DNA from: Patescibacteria group bacterium
GTDB taxonomy: Bacteria > Patescibacteriota > Minisyncoccia > Minisyncoccales > JAHIOY01
Direction of reading: 5' to 3'
DNA length: 12,406 bases
NCBI GenBank assembly: GCA_018894495.1
Contig: JAHIOY010000053.1
Span: 1 to 12,406, forward strand
In this document: in pieces, positions 1 to 4,861 of the stretch
Layout: each line of letters begins with the position of its first letter
Position numbering within the stretch: the stretch's first letter is position 1
Made by a program: the position numbers and the translations under genes
The notes under the pieces: model-generated
Seen by the model: only the letters and a program-made list of their open reading frames with translations
The model's database searches: none
Told to the model about the DNA's origin: nothing

Positions 1-61
1 AATTGAAATTGATTAAAAAATTATCATTCAAACTTAATCAAAAATCTAAAGAGAAATTATT

Positions 62-85
62 CAAATGAGTCTCCGATTTCATTTG
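62..85 (-). terminator. Weak hairpin after surface-protein frame
   Basis: Arms CAAATGA (62-68) and TCATTTG (79-85) form a 7-bp hairpin 11 nt beyond the final stop of the minus-strand surface-protein frame. It is followed on that strand by a mixed T-rich stretch (AATAATTTCTCTTT), not a clean U-tract. It may be a weak intrinsic terminator. Nothing else is recognisable in bases 1-96. Confidence 0.3.
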
Positions 86-96
86 TCCATCAACCA

Positions 97-285
97 TTAA
101 TATGTTACTTCCACTGGTATCCAGTCCAGATAAACTGTACCTGCGCTACCTTGCGTGTATGCGTCAACCCTTGTTTGAATTTGATTTACAGCTGCAGGTG
201 TCCAAGTAGCGTAGCTTGTCACATCAACCCATATTGTCTGTTCTGTTGCCGTTAAACCGGCAGACTGCCATGCAGTTGCTGGAAC
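97..285 (-). pseudogene. C-terminal remnant of surface protein after a nonsense codon
   Basis: After the TAG at 286-288 the same reading frame continues without another stop for 62 codons and ends at TAA 97-99. The text is coherent protein (VPATAWQSAGLT... TIWVDVTSYATWTP... VYLDWIPVEVTY), continuing the beta-rich module of the preceding segment. Related repeat modules generally read DGGTTW, so the TAG most simply replaces a TGG tryptophan codon; this comparison is from memory. The segment has no start codon of its own near the break and is probably not translated. Confidence 0.65.
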
Positions 286-870
286 CTAAGTTGTTCCGCC
301 ATCAGCACTCACCTGAAGTTCAATGTATTCGTTACCTCCAGTCCAAGCATCAAGTCTAACTCTAACTTGTGATATTTGTGAGCCAAATGGAATGTCAAAA
401 CCATATCCAGAATATGTTTGAGTTGCAGAAGGCTTGGCACTGACGATAGACGTAGAAGCGCTGCCATCTGCATAGGCGCCAGTTGGGTTTGTCCAGCCAC
501 CGGTTGTGGTTGATGGAGAATTGGTTATAATAACCAGCAAGTCCGCCGCAATCTGCCACGCTCGTATTTCGCGAAATACTTCGCTTTGTAGAAGCGGATC
601 GGTCGCTTCGCTCCCTTCACGCTGATTATTACGCTGATTAACGCTGAATTTTAAGGGCCCAAGTAAGTAGAGATAAGGGCTAACATCCGGCGCGTCAAAT
701 TGATATTTTAGTTCATATTCCTCACCCGCTTTCCAATCAACTTGCCACTCAATTATTTTATTTGCTCCTTCATCAATGATTTGATATGATGAAGTTGCCC
801 TGGGGGTGACGTAGTGTGGACTCGGGATTGTCAACCAGGAGTCCGGGGGTGCAATTCCCCCCACCTCCAT
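286..870 (-). CDS. Second segment of interrupted surface protein
   Basis: This 194-codon open segment lies in the same frame as the large protein upstream, separated only by TAA (877-879) and two codons. Residues about 28-75 (SSYQIIDEG, EWQVDWKAGEEYELKYQFDAPD, SPYLYLLGPL) are a conserved block I associate with large CPR surface proteins, and residues about 120-194 are a beta-sandwich-like module ending DGGTT. The first ~27 residues (MEVGGIAPPDSWL...) do not look like protein: they are antisense to a tRNA-like structure at 802-869. Residues about 77-99 (SVNQRNNQRE...) are encoded by an inserted dispersed element. The ATG at 868-870 lies within the inserted sequence and has no ribosome-binding site. 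I read this as part of a disrupted gene rather than an independent protein. Confidence 0.55.
   Translation of the reverse strand: MEVGGIAPPDSWLTIPSPHYVTPRATSSYQIIDEGANKIIEWQVDWKAGEEYELKYQFDAPDVSPYLYLLGPLKFSVNQRNNQREGSEATDPLLQSEVFREIRAWQIAADLLVIITNSPSTTTGGWTNPTGAYADGSASTSIVSAKPSATQTYSGYGFDIPFGSQISQVRVRLDAWTGGNEYIELQVSADGGTT
564..579. repeat. 16-bp perfect palindrome
   Basis: GTATTTCG followed directly by CGAAATAC, inside the second surface-protein segment and 10 nt from dispersed element copy A. It may be part of the same insertion or a chance codon pattern. Confidence 0.35.
589..649 (+). repeat. ACGCTGA mini-element, copy A (in coding sequence)
   Basis: This copy starts with TAGAAGCGGAT (589-599), contains about 19 nt absent from the other copies, then has three ACGCTGA words at 619-625, 631-637 and 641-647. 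Copies C (1440-1487) and B (3425-3491) share the same order: TAGAAGCNGAT, then three ACGCTG words. Read on the coding strand it supplies in-frame residues SVNQRNNQREGSEATDPLL between the GPLKF and WQIAAD blocks, so it looks like an insertion that kept the frame open. Confidence 0.6.
802..869 (+). ncRNA. tRNA-like (tmRNA/tRNA-Ala-type) fold
   Basis: GGGGGTG (802-808) pairs with CACCTCC (862-868) as a 7-bp acceptor stem whose third pair is G804-U866, followed by an unpaired A869. This matches the G3-U70 pair and A73 that identify alanine tRNA and tmRNA. The T arm is GGGGG (845-849), loop TGCAATT (850-856), CCCCC (857-861), directly stacked on the acceptor; only loop position 55 (G for U) departs from consensus. 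GGACTC (818-823) pairs with GAGTCC (839-844) next to the T arm, in the place of tmRNA helix P2, leaving a stemless 9-nt 'D-loop' (809-817). The 5' end GGGGGTGAC resembles tmRNA 5' ends. There is no encoded CCA, no anticodon arm of normal shape and no room for the mRNA-like domain. It may be a deleted tmRNA relic, an integration footprint, or a small mobile tRNA-like element; function is unknown. Confidence 0.5.
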
Positions 871-962
871 GGCATTTTATTTATCCACAGTTAAGCTCTT
901 GACAAGGTTTCTTGGTTTGCTATATTGGTAATAGGTTGACAATCCCGAATTCTGCACTACGT
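809..962. repeat. Imperfect 28-bp inverted repeat around the TAA stop
   Basis: Left arm 809-836 and right arm 934-962 (reverse complement) share ACGTAGTG and CGGGATTGTCAACC exactly, separated by six or seven divergent bases. The 97-nt spacer contains the TAA at 877-879 and the G/C-rich T-arm-like hairpin 845-861. In a minus-strand transcript the arms would form a long stem enclosing the stop codon. The left arm is also part of the tRNA-like fold at 802-869. Confidence 0.75.
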
Positions 963-3420
963 TGAAAACTCCCAAAGAGTCCGCGACAATCGCGGATTTT
1001 TTGTTGGCTGAGATATTGGTAATTTCAAAACCTTCCGGCACAGATTCTTTAATCACTCCCTGAAAATCCTGATTCATTTTAATTTTCATCGTCATCTCAT
1101 AACTCGCCGGCGGGTAAATCCTTGTAGGCCCGATTCTCTCAACATCAAAAGGCACCGATTCTCTGACCTCAAAAGAATCTTCTATTTCATAGCCATTATC
1201 AAGATTAGTCAATTTCATTTCATAAATTCCAGTTGCCGTAGGCAACTCATAATAAGCAAAATAATCAGGCGTATCCGTAACATTATTCGCCCCGCACTTT
1301 CCACTATACTCAATTGTTCCATTTTCCGTTGACAAAACCGTTTCAATTCCTGATTCCTGATTCTTAATTCTTAATTCCAATTTCGCGTCGCATATCGTGT
1401 GCCCATCATCTCTCAACGCCGCTATCTGTATGTAGGCCTTTTCAGCGTTTTGAGCAGCGTTCTTAATCAGCGTATTATCAGCTTCTAATACATAAATGGA
1501 TTTATTGACATTGATGGCCAAGACACCCCAAGTAAATTCTTGCTCAGCCACAAAAATTGCTCTTTCTGTCTCTATTTCAATCTCCATTTTCCACTTGCCC
1601 GGCTTGAAATCTCTTTCTGGCTTTGGCAATTTAATTTCAAATCTTTCTTTACCGCCAACTAATTGAGATATTATTTGAGGAGTAAAAGAAGATTCTTTTC
1701 CCGTTGGCTCAAAAATTTTAATATCAATTTGATTTTGAAAAGTAGAAGTAGTCGTAGTAGCTTCGGTACTGCTCGAATCAATCAAGGAAGCTAAAGTATA
1801 TATATGAAGAAGTGCGGTGGTGGCAGTAGTTGATGCTGTAGTGGTTGTAGAGGTTTCTTCAGCAGTGGTTGATACAGTTGTTACTTCTGTGGAAGTTGCC
1901 TCAGATGTAGTGGCTTCGGTAGTTGTAGCTTCGGTAGTTGTAGCTTCGGTAGTGGTTGCTTCGGTAGTGGTTGCTATTGAAGTAGTTGAAATCTCTGCGA
2001 TATTGGAAGAAATGATTTCGCCTTCAATTAGTTCCCCTTTTCCGGTCTCAATTAATTGTTGGAGATTTATTTCTGGTTCTTTAACTTCAAAAGTTGGTTC
2101 TTCGTCAGCGGAAAAAGATTTTTTAAAAACATTAATCAATAGTGAGTTATCTTTAATTTTTATTTTTGGTTTCAGTATCTTTGGTTTTTCAGTTGTTGTC
2201 GCTTCTGTTGTAGTGGCTTCAGTTGTCGTTGTCTCGGTTGTTGTGGCATTAGTTGTAGTGGCTTCAGTTGTGGTTGCGTTAGTCGTTGTTGCTTCTGTCG
2301 TTGTGGCTCCTGCTACTTGATTTTCTGTTGTAGTCAAGGTAGTAGTCGCCACCGTAGTTGTCGCAATTGTCGTAGTTTTTTGCTGTTGATATTTTGCTTC
2401 CACCCAAACACTATCCAAATAAGCAGAAATATTTGTTTCTCCCCCCACTACTCCGTCAAATTTAATTTTTAAATTTTTAACATCCTCAAAACTTTTGATG
2501 AACGGCGCTTCCTCTTCAAAATACCCCCGGTTTAGAGCGTTTGACATTGAGGAATTAGAAATCGTGGCTAATTTTTGCCAAACTTGTGGTGAGATTGTCG
2601 AACCATCCGCTAACGAATACCAAATAATAATTTTTGTGTCTAATTGTGAAAAAAATTCGCTTGATGTGGTTGATATGGTTGTTGAGGCGTCTTCCGCCTT
2701 GACCACTTTAAAACCCAACTCTTTCATCCTCAAGACAAAAGAAGCTAATTGTGATTTGAGGTTTATAAATAAATTAGCAAATAAATTTTTAATTTTGCCT
2801 AGTATTGAATTTTGGGGCTCTGAGGTCTCAATCGTTGTGGTCGCTTCTGTTGTAGTAGCCGCAGTTTCTGTTGAAGTCGCCGTACTTTCTTCGGTGGTTG
2901 TTGTCGCGAATGTTGTTGTTGCCAATGGCACTAATTCCAAATCAAATTTCTTTTCGCCAATGGCAAAAGAAAATTTAATTTTCGCCGACTGAAAATTATC
3001 ATTTTCCAAATTTTCTCCGGTCTCAAATTTTTCAAGAATTAAATTTAAAGGACCAGTTTTATAAATCGCTGAATTTGTTTCGGAAAACGAATTTAAATCT
3101 CCGCTTGGCAAAACATCGGGCGGGCCATAAGCCCGTTCTGGATTTTGCCAGCTTGCCCCGTAGGACCCCGAAGGGATCCCTTCGGGGTCGCCCTCAGAGA
3201 AAGAACTATAAAAATTAATGAACTTAGATTCTTCTCCGTTAATGGCGTTAATAGCCGTGATAAGGGAGCCCTGCAAAAGTTTTATTGGCGCTGCCCCAGA
3301 GACCAAAAAGAAAACAGCGAAACCGGCCAAGGCAAACCTTGAAGCAAAATAAAAAACCTTATCCCATTTCTTCCTTCCGAAATTTGGAAAATTTCGGAAG
3401 GCAAGATGTGGAAAACTCAC
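877..3420 (-). CDS. Large Thr-rich membrane-anchored surface protein, N-terminal part of interrupted gene
   Basis: This is an 847-residue protein with a hydrophobic segment at about residues 23-50 (FYFASRFALAGFAVFFLVSG) after a basic N-terminus, consistent with a membrane anchor or signal. After it come a short domain (about 75-165), a Thr/Glu/Ala linker, a conserved domain (about 255-345, ending LDSVWVEAKY), and two ATTTE-type repeat tracts acting as spacers. Beta-type domains follow at about 590-840, with the blocks EFTWGVLAINVNKSIY and ALRDDGHTICDA. I recognise these from CPR surface proteins by memory, with no assigned function. The frame stops at TAA 877-879 but resumes in phase to position 97, so the original protein was about 1,107 codons. 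An in-frame palindrome (3164-3189) and mini-element copy C (1440-1487) add residues. The ATG at 3418-3420 has no clear Shine-Dalgarno site. Truncated translation to 847 residues remains possible. Confidence 0.7.
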   Translation of the reverse strand: MSFPHLAFRNFPNFGRKKWDKVFYFASRFALAGFAVFFLVSGAAPIKLLQGSLITAINAINGEESKFINFYSSFSEGDPEGIPSGSYGASWQNPERAYGPPDVLPSGDLNSFSETNSAIYKTGPLNLILEKFETGENLENDNFQSAKIKFSFAIGEKKFDLELVPLATTTFATTTTEESTATSTETAATTTEATTTIETSEPQNSILGKIKNLFANLFINLKSQLASFVLRMKELGFKVVKAEDASTTISTTSSEFFSQLDTKIIIWYSLADGSTISPQVWQKLATISNSSMSNALNRGYFEEEAPFIKSFEDVKNLKIKFDGVVGGETNISAYLDSVWVEAKYQQQKTTTIATTTVATTTLTTTENQVAGATTTEATTTNATTTEATTTNATTTETTTTEATTTEATTTEKPKILKPKIKIKDNSLLINVFKKSFSADEEPTFEVKEPEINLQQLIETGKGELIEGEIISSNIAEISTTSIATTTEATTTEATTTEATTTEATTSEATSTEVTTVSTTAEETSTTTTASTTATTALLHIYTLASLIDSSSTEATTTTSTFQNQIDIKIFEPTGKESSFTPQIISQLVGGKERFEIKLPKPERDFKPGKWKMEIEIETERAIFVAEQEFTWGVLAINVNKSIYVLEADNTLIKNAAQNAEKAYIQIAALRDDGHTICDAKLELRIKNQESGIETVLSTENGTIEYSGKCGANNVTDTPDYFAYYELPTATGIYEMKLTNLDNGYEIEDSFEVRESVPFDVERIGPTRIYPPASYEMTMKIKMNQDFQGVIKESVPEGFEITNISANKKSAIVADSLGVFNVVQNSGLSTYYQYSKPRNLVKSLTVDK
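1440..1487 (-). repeat. ACGCTGA mini-element, copy C (in coding sequence)
   Basis: The minus strand reads TAGAAGCTGATAATACGCTG... with three ACGCTG words. By eye it is about 80% identical over the same 48-nt length to copy B (3425-3472). It lies in the surface-protein frame and encodes LEADNTLIKNAAQNAEK between NKSIYV and AYIQIAALRDDGHTIC, a place where I would expect only a few residues joining the two blocks. It is oriented with the gene, opposite to copies A and B. Confidence 0.65.
1905..1979 (-). repeat. ATTTE coding repeat tract 1
   Basis: Near-identical 15-nt units (plus-strand form GTAGTTGTAGCTTCG) encode about five ATTTE/ATTTS pentapeptides in the surface protein. It is a low-complexity spacer, expected to be exposed, extended and length-variable through slippage. 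The plus-strand Val-rich open frame across it is only its shadow. Confidence 0.8.
2190..2310 (-). repeat. ATTTE/ATTTN coding repeat tract 2
   Basis: This is a second tract of degenerate 15-nt units encoding ATTTE, ATTTN and TTTTE pentapeptides. Codons vary more than in tract 1, suggesting an older expansion kept for protein-level properties. It separates two folded portions of the surface protein. Confidence 0.75.
3164..3189. repeat. 26-bp perfect GC-rich palindrome in frame
   Basis: GACCCCGAAGGGA (3164-3176) is followed immediately by its exact reverse complement (3177-3189). It is strikingly GC-rich in an AT-rich gene and encodes GDPEGIPSG without breaking the frame, between FINFYSSFSE and SYGASWQNPE. 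It behaves like a palindromic element inserted in a coding region, comparable in principle to Rickettsia palindromic elements. Membership of a family cannot be shown from one copy. Confidence 0.75.
3374..3400. repeat. 12-bp-arm hairpin at the 5' end of the surface gene
   Basis: CTTCCGAAATTT (3374-3385), loop GGA, and the exact complement AAATTTCGGAAG (3389-3400). It covers about codons 7-16 (FRNFPNFGR) of the minus-strand gene, just after its start. A stable hairpin there could lower translation initiation; it may equally be another palindromic insertion. Confidence 0.55.
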
Positions 3421-3424
3421 TAAG

Positions 3425-3491
3425 TAGAAGCAGATAATACGCTGAAGAAGGTACGCTGATAAAACGCTGAAATCCGCGTAAATCTGCTTCT
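3425..3491 (+). repeat. ACGCTGA mini-element, copy B (intergenic, most complete)
   Basis: This copy begins TAGAAGCAGATAATACGCTG, has ACGCTGA at 3439-3445, 3453-3459 and 3464-3470, then AAATCCGCGTAAATCTGCTTCT. Its ends are inverted repeats: AGAAGCAGAT (3427-3436) and ATCTGCTTCT (3482-3491). It lies just upstream of the surface-protein start and shares sequence order with copies A and C, which lack the second terminal arm. It therefore suggests the full form of a roughly 67-nt non-coding mini-element. Confidence 0.65.
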
Positions 3492-3538
3492 TCTCTTGAA
3501 AAAATGTCGGAAACCCGTTCTCTCTATTAAAGTCGGAC

Positions 3539-3566
3539 TTGACAGGAATTTTAGATGGTCTAAAAT
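3539..3566 (+). promoter_or_regulatory. Sigma-70-type promoter for the MerR-like gene
   Basis: TTGACA (3539-3544), a 16-nt spacer, then TAAAAT (3561-3566). The predicted transcription start near 3573 leaves a leader of about 70 nt before the ATG at 3645. A TATACT at 3636-3641 is too close to that ATG to serve it unless transcription starts inside the gene. Confidence 0.6.
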
Positions 3567-3644
3567 AAAATAAGAAGGTTTACTAATGTTTCTGTAGAAA
3601 AATTAAGAGCCGATACACTAATAACCTTAATAAACTATACTAAT

Positions 3645-3869
3645 ATGCCTTTATACCACATAAATCTTCCTCCTGTAAGGCGATATCTAACCGTTAAAGA
3701 AGTCGCTAAAATATTAGAAGTTACTCCTCTAACTTTAAGGAATTGGGACAAAAAAGGAAAATTAATGGCTTATCGCCACCCTATAAATAATTATCGGATT
3801 TATAAAGCCGAGGATATTGAGTTCTTTTTGCGCGAAATTGAATCGCAGGGAAAAATTAGTTTGGGCTAA
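3645..3869 (+). CDS. Small MerR-type helix-turn-helix DNA-binding protein
   Basis: This 74-residue protein has residues about 14-65 matching the MerR/excisionase winged-helix pattern: YLTVKEVAKILEVTPLTLRNWDKKGKLMAYRHP, followed by YRIYKAEDIEFFL. The helix-turn-helix is VKEVAKILEVTPLTLRNW and the wing contains the PINNYRIY strand. There is no effector-binding or dimerisation domain, so it resembles stand-alone HTH_17/excisionase-like proteins, which act as repressors or recombination cofactors. It has its own promoter and is followed by a small hairpin. Neighbours give no clear target; the nearest mobile gene is the transposase about 1 kb away. The next internal ATG would remove the helix-turn-helix, which supports the chosen start. 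The family call is firm and the role unknown. Confidence 0.8.
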   Translation: MPLYHINLPPVRRYLTVKEVAKILEVTPLTLRNWDKKGKLMAYRHPINNYRIYKAEDIEFFLREIESQGKISLG

Positions 3870-3882
3870 ATTCTAAATCCAA

Positions 3883-3903
3883 AAATTTTGCAAAGCAAAA
3901 TTT
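3883..3903 (+). terminator. Hairpin downstream of the MerR-like gene
   Basis: AAATTTTGC, loop AAA, GCAAAATTT: a 9-bp perfect hairpin 14 nt after the stop codon, but with no U-tract beyond the stem (AGGCGGGC follows). It may protect the transcript end rather than terminate. Its core TTGC-AAA-GCAA recurs in the hairpin beside dnaJ (9132-9150). Confidence 0.35.
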
Positions 3904-3944
3904 AGGCGGGCAAGTTCTTAAAAATTTTTTCCCCAGTTTTGCTA

Positions 3945-3972
3945 TTGACATAGGTTGTTGGTTTGCTATAAT
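3945..3972 (+). promoter_or_regulatory. Consensus extended -10 promoter facing the NYN gene
   Basis: A perfect TTGACA (3945-3950), a 16-nt spacer and a perfect TATAAT (3967-3972) preceded by TG (3964-3965), i.e. TGCTATAAT. It is the best promoter match in the window. Predicted start is near 3979. Downstream on this strand there is no gene, only a terminator hairpin and the antisense of the NYN nuclease gene. Confidence 0.75.
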
Positions 3973-3978
3973 GAAATC

Positions 3979-4035
3979 GTATTTCTAGGGAAAGGCACTT
4001 CTTAATGTTTCGTCTTTAAGCGGTGCTTTTCTTTT
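3979..4035 (+). ncRNA. Candidate ~57-nt RNA from strong promoter to terminator
   Basis: Bounded by the consensus promoter start (about 3979) and the intrinsic terminator (3991-4035), this would be a short structured RNA. Its 3' half is antisense to the last codons and stop of the convergent NYN gene (stop 4016-4018). It may be a small RNA, an antisense transcript, or a by-product of an insulating terminator. No known RNA family is recognised. Confidence 0.4.
3991..4035 (+). terminator. Intrinsic terminator
   Basis: AAAGGCAC (3991-3998) pairs with GTGCTTTT (4023-4030; one G-U), and inside it CTTAA (4001-4005) pairs with TTAAG (4016-4020). Then follows a T-rich run (TTTTCTTTTT). It terminates the plus-strand transcript from 3979; the same stem could help end the minus-strand NYN transcript, though that side has a poorer U-tract. 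Confidence 0.6.
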
Positions 4036-4519
4036 TGTATTCAAGCTTATCTCGCAGGTTATTCATAAACCATATCTTTTCTTTCGCTGTTTGTTTGAGC
4101 AGACTTGAACAGTTTTCTTTGTCTGGACTTAATACGATTTCTAGTTTGTTGTTCTCATATAGGTACTGTACGAGTGAGTAAAAATCGCCGTCACTTGAGA
4201 CAATAACTGCTTTGTCGTAATCGCTTAATTCAAGCGCCGCTCGCAAAACAAGATCTGCGTCAATATTCCCTTTGATTTTACCATCGGCATCCGGTATCGT
4301 CGGCTTGAATTTCAAAATAAAACCCGACTCTTGGAGACGATCATAGAGTGACTGGTTTAACGCCACAAAGCCGATAAATATGTATGCCTTTTTGACGCCA
4401 TATTTTTCGGCAAGATAGACCCTGAATTTTTGATAATCTAACTTCCATCCAAGTTTCTGAATACCCAAATTCAGGTTTTGACTATCAATAAACGCGTAAT
4501 TGTTTGATTTATTTTTCAT
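4016..4519 (-). CDS. NYN-domain (LabA/DUF88-type) putative RNase
   Basis: This 167-residue protein carries the NYN/PIN-like acidic signature: D12 in YAFIDSQNLN, D87 and D89 in GNIDADLVLRAAL, and D110 and D112 in VIVSSDGDFYSLVQYL. These aspartates coordinate metal in this nuclease fold, so the likely activity is cleavage of structured or messenger RNA; the substrate is unknown. Length fits a single-domain LabA-like protein, with a short basic tail (KLEYKKKSTA). The ATG at 4517-4519 follows a TATAAT by only about 11 nt, so the mRNA may be nearly leaderless. It lies tail-to-tail with a strong plus-strand promoter and terminator and is followed upstream by a broken agmatinase gene. No antitoxin partner is evident, so a toxin-antitoxin reading is not supported. 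Confidence 0.85.
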   Translation of the reverse strand: MKNKSNNYAFIDSQNLNLGIQKLGWKLDYQKFRVYLAEKYGVKKAYIFIGFVALNQSLYDRLQESGFILKFKPTIPDADGKIKGNIDADLVLRAALELSDYDKAVIVSSDGDFYSLVQYLYENNKLEIVLSPDKENCSSLLKQTAKEKIWFMNNLRDKLEYKKKSTA

Positions 4520-4530
4520 TACGTATCTTT

Positions 4531-4536
4531 ATTATA
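4531..4536 (-). promoter_or_regulatory. -10 box for the NYN gene
   Basis: Minus-strand TATAAT ends about 11 nt before the ATG, predicting a leader of only about 5 nt. No good -35 is seen 16-18 nt upstream, where the sequence is GC-containing (around 4554-4559). Plausible but unproven. Confidence 0.4.
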
Positions 4537-4588
4537 TCAAATCTCCATCGGAATCCGCCGGATTTTTAAAATTATAAATTCTAATATT

Positions 4589-4822
4589 TTAGCGGACAGA
4601 GAATTTATAACTTAACAAAGTATAAATTAATTTCGCCGCTAAAAAATCCGGAGCTTTATTTTGAGAAGGGCAAAGTTCAACAACATCAAAACCGACAACG
4701 TTTTTGGTCTTAAAAACCGATTTTAAAAATTCCAAGACAGGATACCAATTTAAGCCGCCGGGTTCAGGGGTTCCGGTTGAAGGCATAATTCCCGTGTCAA
4801 AGACGTCCAAATCCAGAGTAAC
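4589..4822 (-). pseudogene. speB: Agmatinase (SpeB/arginase family) C-terminal fragment
   Basis: The frame reads VTLDLDVFDTGIMPSTGTPEPGG, then FKTKNVVGFDVVELCPSQNKAPDFLAAKLIYTLL to TAA at 4589. This is the end of a ureohydrolase that hydrolyses agmatine to putrescine and urea. The LDLDVFD motif holds two manganese-binding aspartates, but the N-terminal two thirds, with the other metal ligands, is missing. The fragment is 78 codons against roughly 290 for the family. The break coincides with the edge of the 47-bp palindrome (4814-4860) of the transposase unit. The N-terminal part is not found beyond the transposase, where a dinB remnant lies instead, so a deletion or rearrangement accompanied the insertion. 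Confidence 0.8.
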
Positions 4823-4860
4823 AGTTCTCAGAGAACAGTTCTCTGAGAACTGTTACTCTG
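4814..4860. repeat. 47-bp perfect palindrome, transposase 3' side
   Basis: Two exact 23-nt arms (4814-4836 and 4838-4860) flank a single central A. Its core CAGAGAAC-A-GTTCTCTG is shared with the palindrome at 5574-5598. It abuts the transposase stop codon and the broken end of agmatinase, as expected for a hairpin recognised by a Y1 transposase. Confidence 0.85.
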
Positions 4861-4861
4861 A

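Noticed and set aside
286..879. Stop-codon reassignment as the reason for the interrupted frame
   Set aside because: The two stops are TAA and TAG, and TAA also ends several conserved genes here at the expected place (dnaK, dnaJ, grpE, DHS-like). TGA ends aguB and aguA.
1905..2310. CRISPR-like array
   Set aside because: Units are 15 nt, contiguous, in frame and encode ATTTE pentapeptides; there are no spacers.
1817..2992. Plus-strand Val-rich open frames (1817-2320, 2495-2992)
   Set aside because: They are antisense to the threonine codons of the surface protein (ACT read backwards gives valine-type codons); no start signals and pure low complexity.
3636..3641. TATACT as the -10 of the MerR-like gene
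   Set aside because: It ends 3 nt before the ATG, so transcription would begin inside or after the start codon; the TTGACA/TAAAAT pair at 3539-3566 is better placed.
4016..4519. Toxin-antitoxin system with the NYN nuclease as toxin
   Set aside because: The NYN/LabA type is not the usual VapC toxin; the adjacent MerR-like gene is convergent with its own promoter, 146 nt away, not co-transcribed.
4552..4564. AATCCG-C-CGGATT palindrome as terminator of the agmatinase remnant
   Set aside because: Only 6-bp arms with a 1-nt loop, which cannot fold as drawn, and no U-tract; it may be chance.
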